DNA from: Rhizobium sp. N324
Lineage (GTDB): Bacteria > Pseudomonadota > Alphaproteobacteria > Rhizobiales > Rhizobiaceae
Length of the DNA stretch: 64,000 nt
Assembly (NCBI RefSeq): GCF_001664485.1
Contig: NZ_CP013630.1
Coordinates: 4,445,501 to 4,509,500, forward strand
Reading direction: 5' to 3'
Position numbers and translations under genes: made by a program. Under the pieces are notes generated by a model that saw only the letters and a list, made by a program, of their open reading frames with translations, searched no databases and was not told where the DNA came from. Below, piece after piece: positions 36,451 to 45,660 of the stretch (the stretch's first letter is position 1; each line of letters opens with the position of its first letter).

Positions 36451-37020
36451 ATGGTCAAGGTCATCGCCTCTTCGGTCCGCAAGGGCAACGTTCTCGACGT
36501 CGACGGCAAGCTCTACGTCGTTCTCACCGCCCAGAACTTTCACCCGGGCAAGGGCACGCCGGTCACCCAGGTCGACATGCGCCGCATCGTCGACGGCGTG
36601 AAGGTCTCCGAACGCTGGCGCACCACCGAACAGGTCGAGCGCGCCTTCGTCGAGGACGTCTCCTTCCAGTATCTCTATGAAGACGGCGAAGGCTTCCACT
36701 TCATGAACCCGGGCAACTACGATCAGGTCGTGGTCGATGTCGAAACCATGGGCGATCAGAAGGCCTATCTGCAGGAAGGCATGTCCTGCATCCTGTCGAT
36801 CCATGAAGGCATTCCGCTGGCGCTCGAACTGCCGCGCCACGTCACGCTCGAAATCACCGAGACCGAGCCGGTCGTCAAGGGCCAGACGGCATCCTCTTCC
36901 TATAAGCCGGCCATGCTGTCGAACGGCATCCGCACCTCGGTGCCGCCGCACATCAATGCCGGCACCCGCGTCGTCATCGCCACGGAAGACAATTCCTACG
37001 TTGAACGCGCCAAGGATTGA
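36451..37020 (+). CDS. efp: Translation elongation factor P
   Basis: 189 residues. KOW-like N-terminal domain with the modified lysine at position 34 (FHPGKGTP), OB domains with FMNPGNYDQ and [17 protein letters not shown], and C-terminal [20 protein letters not shown] lies four bases before the ATG; the upstream open frame is not conserved. Modified EF-P binds between P and E sites and relieves ribosome stalling at polyproline. Lys34 is the target of EpmA/EpmB encoded divergently. Confidence 0.97.
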   Translation: MVKVIASSVRKGNVLDVDGKLYVVLTAQNFHPGKGTPVTQVDMRRIVDGVKVSERWRTTEQVERAFVEDVSFQYLYEDGEGFHFMNPGNYDQVVVDVETMGDQKAYLQEGMSCILSIHEGIPLALELPRHVTLEITETEPVVKGQTASSSYKPAMLSNGIRTSVPPHINAGTRVVIATEDNSYVERAKD

Positions 37021-37191
37021 TCCTGGTTTCATCCATTCGGGAGGCCGGCTCACGCCGACCTCTCGCTAAGATGTGGAATTCAGGCAAGTGTCGATGCCGA
37101 GTCCACTCGCGGCAGGCGATTGTCTCGGACGGCTCATTTGCCGGAGATATCTTCCTTGAGCTAAGGCTGCACCGAATTCCAGGATCCGAGT

Positions 37192-37866
37192 TCAGATTAC
37201 CTTTCGGACCTCGCTCTCGAAGCTCATGACATGAGCCATTGCGATCCTTTCAGCCTCATCCGCGTCGCCTCTGCATACGGCCTCAAGCATGAGGACCTGA
37301 TCATGCAAGACGTCTTCAAGACGCGGTACCAGTGTCGGAAACCGTTTCATGGCGACGTACAGGATTCTCAGCGACAGATTGTGGTAGTGATCCAGCGTGT
37401 CGAACAGGAATGAGTTTTTCGCCACTTTGTAAATGAAGCGGTGAATCCGGCGATCTAGCGCAAGGATGTCTTCCAATGCCATCGGAACGGTTGTCTGCTT
37501 GAGTTCGTCGATCAGTTGCCGCGCTTCTTGCCGCTCGAACTCGCGCAGCCTTTCCGCAGCCAATCGAGTCGCCCAGGATTCGATCCGTGCTCGTGCCTCA
37601 TAAACGGCAGTAAGATCATTGATATCGATCTTGCTGACAAAGGTGCCGCGCCGCGCGCTGACGACAACGAAACCGTCATATTGCAGACGCTGAAGCGCCT
37701 CCCGGACCGGCGTGCGTCCGACGTCCATGCGTTTCATAATCTCGGCCTCCCGCAGAAGCGTGCCCGGAGGAAGCAATGTCGTAATGATGTCGTCGCGCAG
37801 CCGAATGTATGTCCGCTCCGCCAGCGTTGATTCAGCCGCTTCGTAATCTGCTTCGAATACCGACAT
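37192..37866 (-). CDS. GntR-family (FCD/FadR subfamily) regulator
   Basis: 224 residues. Winged helix (TYIRLRDDIITTLLPPGTLLREAEIMKRMDVGRTPVREALQRLQ) and an all-helical FCD ligand domain with the metal-type histidines in LALDRRIHRFIY, HDQVLMLEAV and AMAHVMSFE. ATG chosen at MSVFEAD; an upstream ATG nine codons earlier is possible. The open frame continues far upstream into the antisense of the importer gene, which I discount. Divergent from the amino-acid ABC operon, so it probably represses that operon until its ligand is present. Confidence 0.87.
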   Translation of the reverse strand: MSVFEADYEAAESTLAERTYIRLRDDIITTLLPPGTLLREAEIMKRMDVGRTPVREALQRLQYDGFVVVSARRGTFVSKIDINDLTAVYEARARIESWATRLAAERLREFERQEARQLIDELKQTTVPMALEDILALDRRIHRFIYKVAKNSFLFDTLDHYHNLSLRILYVAMKRFPTLVPRLEDVLHDQVLMLEAVCRGDADEAERIAMAHVMSFESEVRKVI

Positions 37867-37943
37867 ATTCAGCGCATTCCTCTCTCTGTGCATTCCACAT
37901 AGCCAAACACTTCTCTGCCGAAAAAAGCGCGCAACGAATCTGC

Positions 37944-37990
37944 TTGACTTCATATAGTGCCGGCATATCTTCAATATATCAGCAATATAT
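37944..37990 (+). promoter_or_regulatory. Promoter and putative GntR operator of the ABC/DadA operon
   Basis: TTGACT (37944-37949), 16-base spacer, TATCTT (37966-37971) form a sigma-70-like promoter. Immediately downstream is ATATAT-CAGCA-ATATAT (37974-37990), a symmetric element where a bound GntR repressor would block transcription. Then GAGGGG precedes the importer start. Confidence 0.45.
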
Positions 37991-38010
37991 AACCACAAAG
38001 AGGGGTTCAA

Positions 38011-38937
38011 ATGGAACATGCTGAATTGACGAAAAAATCGCAGGCAAATGGGATCGTCGCCTTGGCGATCTTGAGTTTGGGACTCTTCGCGACGGCCGTG
38101 CCGCCCGCTGCCGCCGCCGACGATCTGGAACTGACGAAGCCGGGCACGCTCGTCGTTACGGTGCAGCCTTACATGCCCTACACTGCGGTTAAGGATGGGA
38201 AGCTTGTCGGCCTTGACAGCGACATCCTGACGGTCATCGCCGATAAGCTCGGTCTCAAGATCGAAATCAACGTCACCGACTTTCCGGGCATGCTGGCTTC
38301 CGTCCAGACGCAGCGGGCGGATATAACCATTGGCGGAATCGCATGGTCCGACGCCCGCCAGAAAGTCGGCCTGTTCACCGACCCGCCATATTATTCGCCG
38401 CCGGCAATGGCCGTGAGCGGCACGGCGAGCTTTCCGGATGTTGCGAGCTTGGAGGGCAAGAATCTCGGTACCGTCACCGGCTATGTCTGGGCGAAATCCA
38501 TCGCGCAGGTCCCGGACGCATCGCCCCATACGTTCCCGAGCGCCGACAGTGTGTTCCAGGATATTTCTGCCGGGCGCCTCGACGTCGGCTTCCTCGATCC
38601 GCTGCTGATCACCTATCAACAGCAGCAGCGCCCCGACATGAAGGTTCGCATCGAATATCTGAAGCCGCCGACGAACGAACAGGTCGCCGCGCACCCCGAT
38701 TACAAATATTTTCAAGCCTATATGACCGGATTCTACCTTCCAAAGCAGTCGCCGAAGCTGGCCAAGGCTGTTTCCGATCAGATTGACGGCATGTACAAGG
38801 ATGGATCCCTTGCGGCTTTGATCACCAAATGGGGCGGCGATCCCCAGCAGTTCCTGGTCCCATCGCCCGAGATGGCGGCGCAGCGGCGCGGCGTTGACCG
38901 TCCGGCCGACTGGAACCCGCCTTCCCTCGCGAAGTGA
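38011..38937 (+). CDS. Amino-acid ABC transporter, periplasmic binding protein (family 3)
   Basis: 308 residues. Signal peptide to about residue 35 (ATAVPPAAAA). The mature part has the family-3 pattern: TLVVTVQPYMPYTA, GLDSDILTVIADKLGLKIEI, RADITIGGIAWSDAR. The C-terminal extension (PSPEMAAQRRGVDRP) is longer than usual. Binds a polar amino acid or related amine in the periplasm. First gene of an operon with the permease, ATPase and an amino-acid oxidase; GAGGGG five bases before ATG. Confidence 0.88.
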   Translation: MEHAELTKKSQANGIVALAILSLGLFATAVPPAAAADDLELTKPGTLVVTVQPYMPYTAVKDGKLVGLDSDILTVIADKLGLKIEINVTDFPGMLASVQTQRADITIGGIAWSDARQKVGLFTDPPYYSPPAMAVSGTASFPDVASLEGKNLGTVTGYVWAKSIAQVPDASPHTFPSADSVFQDISAGRLDVGFLDPLLITYQQQQRPDMKVRIEYLKPPTNEQVAAHPDYKYFQAYMTGFYLPKQSPKLAKAVSDQIDGMYKDGSLAALITKWGGDPQQFLVPSPEMAAQRRGVDRPADWNPPSLAK

Positions 38938-38946
38938 GATCGACGC

Positions 38947-39696
38947 ATGACGGCGTTGTCATCCTTCACCGATATGTTCCAGGTTCCCTGGGACGACTAC
39001 GTAGGAAACATTGCCGGGGGTCTACTCAAGACCCTCGGCTACACCATGGCGAGCTTCGTCGGCGCGGCGATCCTTGGTCTTGCGCTTGCGTTGATGAGGC
39101 TCAACCGGCTTCGGCTGGTTCGCGTCCCTGCGGCGCTCTATACGGAGCTTTTCAAGAACGTACCCCTCCTCGCGATCATTTTCCTCACTTACTTCGGCCT
39201 GCCTTCCGTGGGCATCAGGCTGGAGGTTTTCGAAGCTGGAGTATTGAGCTTGGTGCTCTTCTACGCGGCCTACCTGTCCGAGATCTTTCGGGCAGCTATC
39301 GCCGGCGTACACAGAGGACAGCAGGAGGCGTCTCAAGCGCTCGGGTTAGGGCGCGCCAAGACTTTCAGCCATGTCGTTCTGCCGCAGGCGGTACGGCTGG
39401 CGCTTCCCGGTACGAACACCATGTTCGTCGACCTGATCAAGTCGACCTCGCTGCTTGTGACGATCTCCGCTGCCGAACTGATGACGCAGGCCCAATTGAT
39501 AGCGTCGGAAACCTTCCGAGCGCTGGAAGTGTATCTCGTGATCTCGGCCGTTTATTTCGGTATCTGCTACCCGGTGTCACAATGTCTGCTTCTGCTCGAG
39601 CGCAAGATCCATGCGGGTGTGCCATTGTCATTGGCCAGACGACGCCGGCTGAAATTGGCCAGGACCTATCTCGCCGAGGGGAGGTCTGCCCCATGA
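38947..39696 (+). CDS. Amino-acid ABC transporter, permease (HisM type)
   Basis: 249 residues with about five or six helices. Starts with GGLLKTLGYTMASFVGAAILGLALAL; the conserved EAA loop reads GQQEASQALGLGRAKTFSHVVLPQA, followed by ALPGTNTMFVDLIKSTSLL, typical of polar amino-acid permeases. Nine bases after the binding-protein gene; the stop overlaps the ATPase start by four bases. Confidence 0.92.
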   Translation: MTALSSFTDMFQVPWDDYVGNIAGGLLKTLGYTMASFVGAAILGLALALMRLNRLRLVRVPAALYTELFKNVPLLAIIFLTYFGLPSVGIRLEVFEAGVLSLVLFYAAYLSEIFRAAIAGVHRGQQEASQALGLGRAKTFSHVVLPQAVRLALPGTNTMFVDLIKSTSLLVTISAAELMTQAQLIASETFRALEVYLVISAVYFGICYPVSQCLLLLERKIHAGVPLSLARRRRLKLARTYLAEGRSAP

Positions 39697-40490
39697 GCAC
39701 CACTGCCAAAACTGCCTTCGTGTCTACGCAGCCGGTCGGTCGCCCCGCCGTCAAAATTAGCGGATTGCGCAAGTCTTTCGATGGGCGCCTGGTGCTTGAC
39801 CGCGTCGATCTCGAGGTTGCCACAGGCAAAATCGTCAGCATCATTGGCCAGAGCGGTGGAGGAAAGACCACCCTGATGCGCTGCGTCAATCTGCTCGAGC
39901 GACCCGATCAGGGAACGATCACTGTCGGCGATGAGACCATCTTCGCTGACGGCAAGGTAAGCTGCCGCAACCTTGCGAAGCTTCGGCAACGCGTCGGCAT
40001 GGTGTTCCAGCGTTTCAATCTGTTCCCGCATCTGACGGCCGTCGAGAACGTCATCCTCGCTCAGATGCAAGCGGCCGGGATTGCTGAGAGACAGGCCGTG
40101 GAACGGGCCGTGAAACTTCTGACCAGAGTGGGCCTTGCCAAACGGGCGATGGCTTATCCGGAGCAGATGTCGGGCGGCGAGCAGCAGCGTGTGGCGATTG
40201 CACGCGCCCTGGCGCTGGAACCAACGGTTTTGCTGTTCGACGAGCCGACGTCGGCGCTCGATCCTGAATCGACTGGCGAAGTTCTCCGCGTCATGCGGGA
40301 ACTCGCCGCCGACGGCATGACGATGATCCTGGTCACCCACGAGTTGCCCTTTGCGAAAGAAGTGTCGGACTGGGTCGTGTTCATCGATGGCGGTCTTATC
40401 ATCGAGCAGGGCACCGCCGGAGATGTGCTTGACCGTCCAACGGAAGCACGCACGGCTGCCTATGTCGCGCGCTACGCTTCCCCAGGCTAG
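39693..40490 (+). CDS. Amino-acid ABC transporter, ATP-binding protein
   Basis: 265 residues. Walker A GQSGGGKTT, Q-loop MVFQRFNLFPHLTA, signature MSGGEQQRVAIARAL, Walker B LLFDEPTSALD, H-loop LVTHELPFAKE. The Phe-Asn-Leu-Phe-Pro-His stretch after the Q-loop is characteristic of GlnQ/HisP-type importers. Start selected by the ATGA overlap with the permease and GAGGGGAGG upstream; the same frame is open into the permease gene, but that is not coding. Confidence 0.93.
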   Translation: MSTTAKTAFVSTQPVGRPAVKISGLRKSFDGRLVLDRVDLEVATGKIVSIIGQSGGGKTTLMRCVNLLERPDQGTITVGDETIFADGKVSCRNLAKLRQRVGMVFQRFNLFPHLTAVENVILAQMQAAGIAERQAVERAVKLLTRVGLAKRAMAYPEQMSGGEQQRVAIARALALEPTVLLFDEPTSALDPESTGEVLRVMRELAADGMTMILVTHELPFAKEVSDWVVFIDGGLIIEQGTAGDVLDRPTEARTAAYVARYASPG

Positions 40491-40585
40491 CCTTGAGTGA
40501 CCTCAATCGCTCCGGCGGAGCATTGCGCCGCAGCAGAGTCCGGCCGGCATAAGGCCTCGTTTTCTCTAAGGTAAATACATATCCG

Positions 40586-41782
40586 ATGAACAAGCTCCCA
40601 ACAGATATCGCCGTCATCGGCGGCGGTGTGATCGGCATGGCAACCGCTCTGCGGCTGCGTGCCGACGGTCGCGATGTCGTGCTGATCGAACCGAACAGAC
40701 CCGGTTCGGGCGCATCTTACGGCAATGCCGGAACGATTGCCGACTATGCGGTCATTCCCGTCGGCACACCCGCTGTCCTTAAAAACCTTGCTGCGCTTCT
40801 GCTCAATTCCGACAGCCCTTTATCCATCCGCAAGGCCGCGTTGCCGACGCTGTTTCCATGGCTGGTACGTTTTGCCTACGAATCCCTCCCTCACAGATAC
40901 AGAGACAATACAAGCCGCATCGCCGACCTTCTGTCCGACGCTTCATCGGAATGGCTCGAACTCGCGGCAGAAATCGGCGCATCCGATCTCTTGAGCGCGA
41001 AGGGATGCCTCTATCTCTACCAGACGCCCGAGGCCTTCCAGGCGGCCGCTTCGGATGTCGAGCTTCGCCAAAGCTACGGCATAGCGCAGCAGCTTCTCAC
41101 TCCCGACGAAGTGCAAAGTCTCGAGCCCAGGCTGCCGCAGGTCCATGGCGGAGGGCTTTTCTTTCCGAAGGCGATAAACTTCACCGATCCAGGCCAGGTC
41201 ATGAGCGTGATGGAAGCCGCCGCCAGACAAGCGGGGGTCGAGTTCGTCCGAGACTCCGTGGCGACTATTTCGCGTGAGCGGAATGGAGTGAGGATGCTGG
41301 CTTCAGGCCACAGCATTCATGCCCGAGCAGTCGTGATCGCCGCCGGGGCACATTCCCGCGGGCTGGCTCTGCAACTCGGAGAGCGGGTTCTGCTGGATAC
41401 TGAGCGGGGTTATCATCTCGAGTTCGATATGGAAACATTGCCGGTGGAACGGCCGGTATGCCCGACGCATCATGGATTTTACTTTTGCCCGATGCGTGGC
41501 CGCTTGCGCGTGGCCGGTACTGTGGAACTCGGCGGCATTGCTGCTCCTTCGAACCCGAGGCGCCTGGAAGTGTTGCTTGCAAATGCGCGCAGGATTTTCC
41601 CAACGCTCGGTGAACCGAGCCGGAGCTGGATGGGTTTCCGCCCTTCCATGCCCGATTCCGTTCCCGTTATCCGGCCTTCAAACGGAGGCACGGACGTCGT
41701 GTTTGCCTTTGGACATGGGCATATCGGTTTGACGCTGGCACCGCGGACCGCCCGCATGGTCAGCACCATTCTCGCCGCTTGA
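40586..41782 (+). CDS. DadA-like FAD amino-acid dehydrogenase
   Basis: 398 residues. FAD fold IAVIGGGVIGMATALRLRADG, substrate-side GSGASYGNAGTIADYAVIPVG and the C-terminal FAFGHGHIGLTLAPRTARM are typical of the DadA/SoxB-like D-amino-acid dehydrogenase family. It donates electrons to the respiratory chain at the membrane while producing a keto acid and ammonia. It lies 95 bases after the ABC ATPase gene in the same direction, so the imported compound is its likely substrate. D-amino acids, hydroxyproline epimers or opine-type amines are all possible. Confidence 0.83.
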   Translation: MNKLPTDIAVIGGGVIGMATALRLRADGRDVVLIEPNRPGSGASYGNAGTIADYAVIPVGTPAVLKNLAALLLNSDSPLSIRKAALPTLFPWLVRFAYESLPHRYRDNTSRIADLLSDASSEWLELAAEIGASDLLSAKGCLYLYQTPEAFQAAASDVELRQSYGIAQQLLTPDEVQSLEPRLPQVHGGGLFFPKAINFTDPGQVMSVMEAAARQAGVEFVRDSVATISRERNGVRMLASGHSIHARAVVIAAGAHSRGLALQLGERVLLDTERGYHLEFDMETLPVERPVCPTHHGFYFCPMRGRLRVAGTVELGGIAAPSNPRRLEVLLANARRIFPTLGEPSRSWMGFRPSMPDSVPVIRPSNGGTDVVFAFGHGHIGLTLAPRTARMVSTILAA

Positions 41783-41827
41783 TCGCGTCATGAACTATGC
41801 TTGCGAGCAGCAGGCCTTTTATCCGCC

Positions 41828-42556
41828 TCAGAGATGCGGGTTGCGCGGCCGGTATTTCTTGACGAGTTTCTGGTTGATCTCGGCGGCTCCCGGCATGTTG
41901 GCGCTGAGATAAACCGGCGCATCGCCGGATTTCGAAAGCTCCGAAGCGACTTCGGCGAAGATCGCATTGATGACCGTCACCCCGACCGCCGTCGAGACCG
42001 GCCCGACCCGAAGCCCCGTGCCTTCGAGGTTGAGAACGGCATCACCCGGCGGCAGCCCGTTGTCGAGCACGATATCGGCGACTTCTGCGAGCCGGCGGCG
42101 GCCGTTGGCGATCGCCGTGGAATAGGCGATCGAGGTGATGGCGATCACCTTGGCGCCGATCTCATGCGCATAATCGGCGGCCTCGATCGGCGCGGCGTTC
42201 ACGCCCGAATTGGAGGCGATGATGATGACGTCGCCCGGCTGCATGCCGTAACGCTCCAGCATCGGCCGCACCAGGCCCTGGGTGCGCTCATAGACCGAAC
42301 TGATGACCGCGCCCTCATGCAGCATGGCTGAGCCGACGAGCACCGGCACAGTGAAGGCGAGCCCGCCGGCACGGTAGTGCACCTCTTCCGCCAGCATATG
42401 CGAATGGCCGGTGCCGAAGACATAGACGCGCTTGTCGCCGCGGGCAGCATCGAGAATGACATCAGCTGCCTGCGCCATCGGCTCGGCAAGCGTCTGCTTC
42501 AATTCTTCCAGCCGGCCGATCAGGTTGGAGAAATAGGCATTGGTGATGTCGGTCAT
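41828..42556 (-). CDS. SIS-domain sugar-phosphate protein (UPF0309-like)
   Basis: 242 residues, one SIS domain: [44 protein letters not shown] and a late [26 protein letters not shown] lies seven bases before the ATG; the longer open frame upstream overlaps nagA and is discounted. SIS domains bind phosphosugars; an isomerase, or an etherase or deaminase acting on amino-sugar phosphates, would fit the nag operon. Last gene of the leftward nag operon, 17 bases after nagA. Confidence 0.84.
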   Translation of the reverse strand: MTDITNAYFSNLIGRLEELKQTLAEPMAQAADVILDAARGDKRVYVFGTGHSHMLAEEVHYRAGGLAFTVPVLVGSAMLHEGAVISSVYERTQGLVRPMLERYGMQPGDVIIIASNSGVNAAPIEAADYAHEIGAKVIAITSIAYSTAIANGRRRLAEVADIVLDNGLPPGDAVLNLEGTGLRVGPVSTAVGVTVINAIFAEVASELSKSGDAPVYLSANMPGAAEINQKLVKKYRPRNPHL

Positions 42557-42573
42557 CCCACTTCTCCTTGAGA

Positions 42574-43725
42574 TCACGCCGCTTCGCCGCAAAGCCAGGT
42601 GGCGGTAACAGTCAGCGCATCGGTGAGATGCACGAGATCGGCGCGCGCGCCCGGCGAAAGGTGGCCGCGATCGGCAAGCCTTAGGAAGCGGGCCGGATAA
42701 AGGGTCGCCATGCGCAGGGCTTCGGCGAGCGTCAGGTCGAGATAGGTGACGCCGTAACGGATCGTCGAGATCATATCGACGTCGGAACCGGCCAGCGTCC
42801 CGTCGGAAAGCACCAGCTTCGAACAGAAGCCGCCCCTTTCGCGCAGGACGGTGCGCCCGTTCAAGGTGAAGGAATCCTTCTCCGACCCGACGAGCGACAT
42901 CGCATCGGTGACGAAGAACAGCTTGCCTTCGCCGCGTTTGGCGCGCAGCGCCGTGCGCAAGGCCTTCGGGTCGACGTGATGTCCGTCGGCAATGATGCCG
43001 CACCAGGTCGAGGGATGATCGATCGCCGCGCCGACGAGGCCGGGCGCGCGGTGTCCCATCTGGCTCATGGCGTTGAAGAGATGCGTGACCCCACGCGCCC
43101 CGGCATCGAAACGTTGCTCCGCAGCCTCGCTCGAACAATCGGAATGGCCGATGCTGACGGTGACGCCGGCCTCCTCAAGCTCGCGCACCTGGGCAACCGT
43201 CACCTGCTCGGCGGCCATGGTGACGAGCAGCGTGCCGATCGCCTCGCGCGCCCGGATGAAGGCCTTGACATCGCGGTCCTCGACCGGCCGCATCAGTTCG
43301 GCCAGATGCGCGCCCTTGCGCGCGGGCGCCAGATGCGGGCCTTCCAGATGCAGCCCCGCGACGCCGCGGTTCGCCTTCACCGCCTCCTTGGCGGCCTCGA
43401 TCGCGGCAATGGAAGCCTCTGACGTATCGGTGATCAGCGTCGGCAGCAGCGCGGTCGTGCCATAGGGCCGGTGCCCCTGTGCGATGATCTCCATCGAGGC
43501 GACGGATGGTTCGTCGTTCAGCATGCGTCCGCCGCCGCCATTGACCTGCGCATCGATGAAGCCGGCCGACAGCACGCCGCCGGCAAGTGCCACCGTCTCG
43601 CCATCCGGCAGATCGTTTCCGGCGGCGATCGCTTCGACCCGGCCGTCGGCAATGATCAGCGCCTTGTCGTCATGGAAGCGCTCGCCATCGAAGATGCGGG
43701 CGCCGACGAAGATCTTGCGGGCCAT
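42574..43725 (-). CDS. nagA: N-acetylglucosamine-6-phosphate deacetylase
   Basis: 383 residues, amidohydrolase TIM barrel. [61 protein letters not shown] and [13 protein letters not shown] carry the metal and substrate residues of NagA. Removes acetate from GlcNAc-6-P, giving GlcN-6-P for the SIS deaminase gene with which it overlaps by one base. Cytoplasmic. Confidence 0.95.
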   Translation of the reverse strand: MARKIFVGARIFDGERFHDDKALIIADGRVEAIAAGNDLPDGETVALAGGVLSAGFIDAQVNGGGGRMLNDEPSVASMEIIAQGHRPYGTTALLPTLITDTSEASIAAIEAAKEAVKANRGVAGLHLEGPHLAPARKGAHLAELMRPVEDRDVKAFIRAREAIGTLLVTMAAEQVTVAQVRELEEAGVTVSIGHSDCSSEAAEQRFDAGARGVTHLFNAMSQMGHRAPGLVGAAIDHPSTWCGIIADGHHVDPKALRTALRAKRGEGKLFFVTDAMSLVGSEKDSFTLNGRTVLRERGGFCSKLVLSDGTLAGSDVDMISTIRYGVTYLDLTLAEALRMATLYPARFLRLADRGHLSPGARADLVHLTDALTVTATWLCGEAA

Positions 43726-44756
43726 CAGACCGTCTCCGTCACCTTGAGCAGGTTTGCCGGCCTGTCGGGATCGAAGCCCTTGCGCCGCGTCACCGACTCG
43801 ATCAGCCGGTAATAGACGAGCAACGACACCAGCGGATCGATCAGGCCGTTGCCCGTCGTCGGAACGCGCAGATTGAGGCCGGAGAGAGGCTGCGTGGAAA
43901 AACCGACGGTGGTGGCGCCGAGCTTCTGCAGGCGCTCCAGCGCCTGGCCGTTATTGGCGAAGGCCGCATCGTCGGGCGCAAAGGCGACGATCGGAAAACC
44001 CGGCTGCACCAGGCGCATCGGACCGTGCATCAATTCCGCCAGCGAGAAGGCCTCGGCATGCAGGCCGGAGGTTTCCTTGGCCTTCAGCGCCGCTTCGAGC
44101 GCGATCGCGAAGGCCGGGCCGCGGCCGGCCGTATAGAGCGAGGTCGCGTTGAAAAGCACCTCCTCGGCTGCCGCCGTGTCGATCCCGGCGGTGGCCGAAA
44201 GCGCCTCCGGCAGCTTGGCCAAGGCGGCCTGCAACTCGGACGCGCCGCCGATCGCAGCCGTCACTCCGGAAAGCGCGGCGACCGAGGCGATGAAGGATTT
44301 TGTCGCCGCGACGCTCTTTTCGACGCCGGCATTGAGGCCGAGAACGATATCGGCCTGTTTCGCCAGCGGGCTGTCGGTGACGTTGACGACGGCGATCGTC
44401 GTCGCCCCGCCCTTCTTGGCCGCATCCTGCAGCGCGACGATATCGGGGCTGGCGCCCGACTGCGAGACGGTGAAATGCACGCCGCCCTTCAGATGCAGGG
44501 CAGCACCGTAAACGGAAGCGATCGACGGACCGACCGAGGCGACCGGAACGCCGCAGGTGATCTCGAACAGATATTTGAAGAAGGTGGCGGCGTGGTCGGA
44601 AGAGCCACGAGCCGCCGTCGTCACCACGCTCGGGCGGGCTGATGAAAACAGCCGGGCGATCTCGGCAAAGACCGGCTTTTCCTTTTCGAGCAGGGTGGCC
44701 ACCACCTCCGGCGATTGGCCGGCTTCCTGCAGCATCAGCGACTGGTTCTCACTCAT
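43725..44756 (-). CDS. Tandem-SIS glucosamine-6-phosphate deaminase (NagB-II type)
   Basis: 343 residues, two SIS domains homologous to the isomerase half of GlmS, but with no glutaminase domain. ARGSSDHAATFFKYLFEI, HFTVSQSGASPDIVALQDAAK, AATKSFIASVAAL and the C-terminal SVTRRKGFDPDRPANLLKVTETV are characteristic. Such proteins (NagB-II/AgaS relatives) deaminate GlcN-6-P to fructose-6-P. Overlaps the GntR gene by four bases and nagA by one, so it acts in the same pathway. Confidence 0.88.
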   Translation of the reverse strand: MSENQSLMLQEAGQSPEVVATLLEKEKPVFAEIARLFSSARPSVVTTAARGSSDHAATFFKYLFEITCGVPVASVGPSIASVYGAALHLKGGVHFTVSQSGASPDIVALQDAAKKGGATTIAVVNVTDSPLAKQADIVLGLNAGVEKSVAATKSFIASVAALSGVTAAIGGASELQAALAKLPEALSATAGIDTAAAEEVLFNATSLYTAGRGPAFAIALEAALKAKETSGLHAEAFSLAELMHGPMRLVQPGFPIVAFAPDDAAFANNGQALERLQKLGATTVGFSTQPLSGLNLRVPTTGNGLIDPLVSLLVYYRLIESVTRRKGFDPDRPANLLKVTETV

Positions 44757-45526
44757 AGGTCATCTCCGATTCTCAATTCGGCAACGAAATCATAGGCATC
44801 GCCGCGATAATGCGAGCGGGTGTATTCAACGACGCGCTGGTCTTCCAGGCGCGAGACACGTTCGATCAGCAGCGCCGGCGCGCCGACCTCGACATTCAGC
44901 ATCGCTGCGGAGGACGGGTCGAGCGTGACCGCGGTCAGCCGCTGCAGCGCCCGCACCGGCCGGTGGCCGCTGGCCGTCAGCGCATCATAAAGCGATCCCT
45001 CGCCGCCGGCATCCTCGCCCAGGAACTTGATCGGCACCACGGCGCGTTCGATCGCCAGCGGCAGGCCGTCGGCGAGACGCAGCCGATCGAGCCGCAGCAC
45101 CGGCTCGTCGCCGCCGAGGCCGAGCAGGAAGGATTCCTCCGGCGACGGCGTATTGACCGCCCGTGACAAGATCCGTGCCGCCGGCAGGCGTCCGCGCGAG
45201 CGCATGTCGGCGGAGAAGGAGGAAAGCCGCCAGAGCGACTGCTCCATGCGCTCCACCCTGCTCGATACGAAGGTACCGCTGCCGTGGCGCGATTCCAGGG
45301 CGCCCGACGCCATCAGATCGCGATAGGCGGTGCGCACGGTGACACGGCCGAGCTTCAAGGCTTCGGCAAGGTCGCGCTCTCCCGGTAGCGCCGTGCCGGG
45401 CTTCAGCAATCCTTCCTGGATAAGGCCGATCAGTGTCTGCGCCAGCCGCTTGTAGAGCGGCCCGGTCAGCGCCTGGTCACGCAGGCCGCGGCTGTTCAGC
45501 TCCGCTATCAGACTGGTTCTATCCAT
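44753..45526 (-). CDS. GntR/HutC-family regulator of amino-sugar catabolism
   Basis: 257 residues from the ATG at 45526; ten further codons upstream are open but overlap the putative operators. Winged helix LIQEGLLKPGTALPGERDLAEALKLGRVTVRTAYRDLMASGALE and a UTRA effector domain with VLRLDRLRLADGLPLAIERAVVP and PALLIERVSR. These domains bind GlcNAc-6-P or GlcN-6-P in NagR/DasR proteins. First gene of the nag operon with ATGA overlap to the deaminase; direct repeats in front of it suggest autoregulation. Confidence 0.9.
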   Translation of the reverse strand: MDRTSLIAELNSRGLRDQALTGPLYKRLAQTLIGLIQEGLLKPGTALPGERDLAEALKLGRVTVRTAYRDLMASGALESRHGSGTFVSSRVERMEQSLWRLSSFSADMRSRGRLPAARILSRAVNTPSPEESFLLGLGGDEPVLRLDRLRLADGLPLAIERAVVPIKFLGEDAGGEGSLYDALTASGHRPVRALQRLTAVTLDPSSAAMLNVEVGAPALLIERVSRLEDQRVVEYTRSHYRGDAYDFVAELRIGDDL

Positions 45527-45554
45527 GGGCAGACAATAGAACCTATTTAGAACC
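45515..45554. promoter_or_regulatory. Putative NagR-type operator repeats (TAGAACC)
   Basis: TAGAACC-TATT-TAGAACC (45537-45554) as a direct repeat with an 11-base period, and the complement GGTTCTA at 45515-45521 at the start codon. The core resembles the TGGTCTAGACCA-type sites of GntR/UTRA amino-sugar regulators. Confidence 0.45.
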
Positions 45555-45584
45555 AATCAGCAAGACTGAAATCACGCAGGCAAG

Positions 45585-45615
45585 AAAAAACCTCCCCGGG
45601 CGCCGGAGAGGTTTT
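45585..45615 (-). terminator. Terminator of galM
   Basis: Read leftward: AACCTC(T)CCGG, loop, CCGGGGAGGTT, then TTTTTT. Located about 45 bases after the galM stop. Confidence 0.88.
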
Positions 45616-45660
45616 GATAGCGATAGAATTTGACAGCCGTGCGTCTGCTGAAAAAGACGC

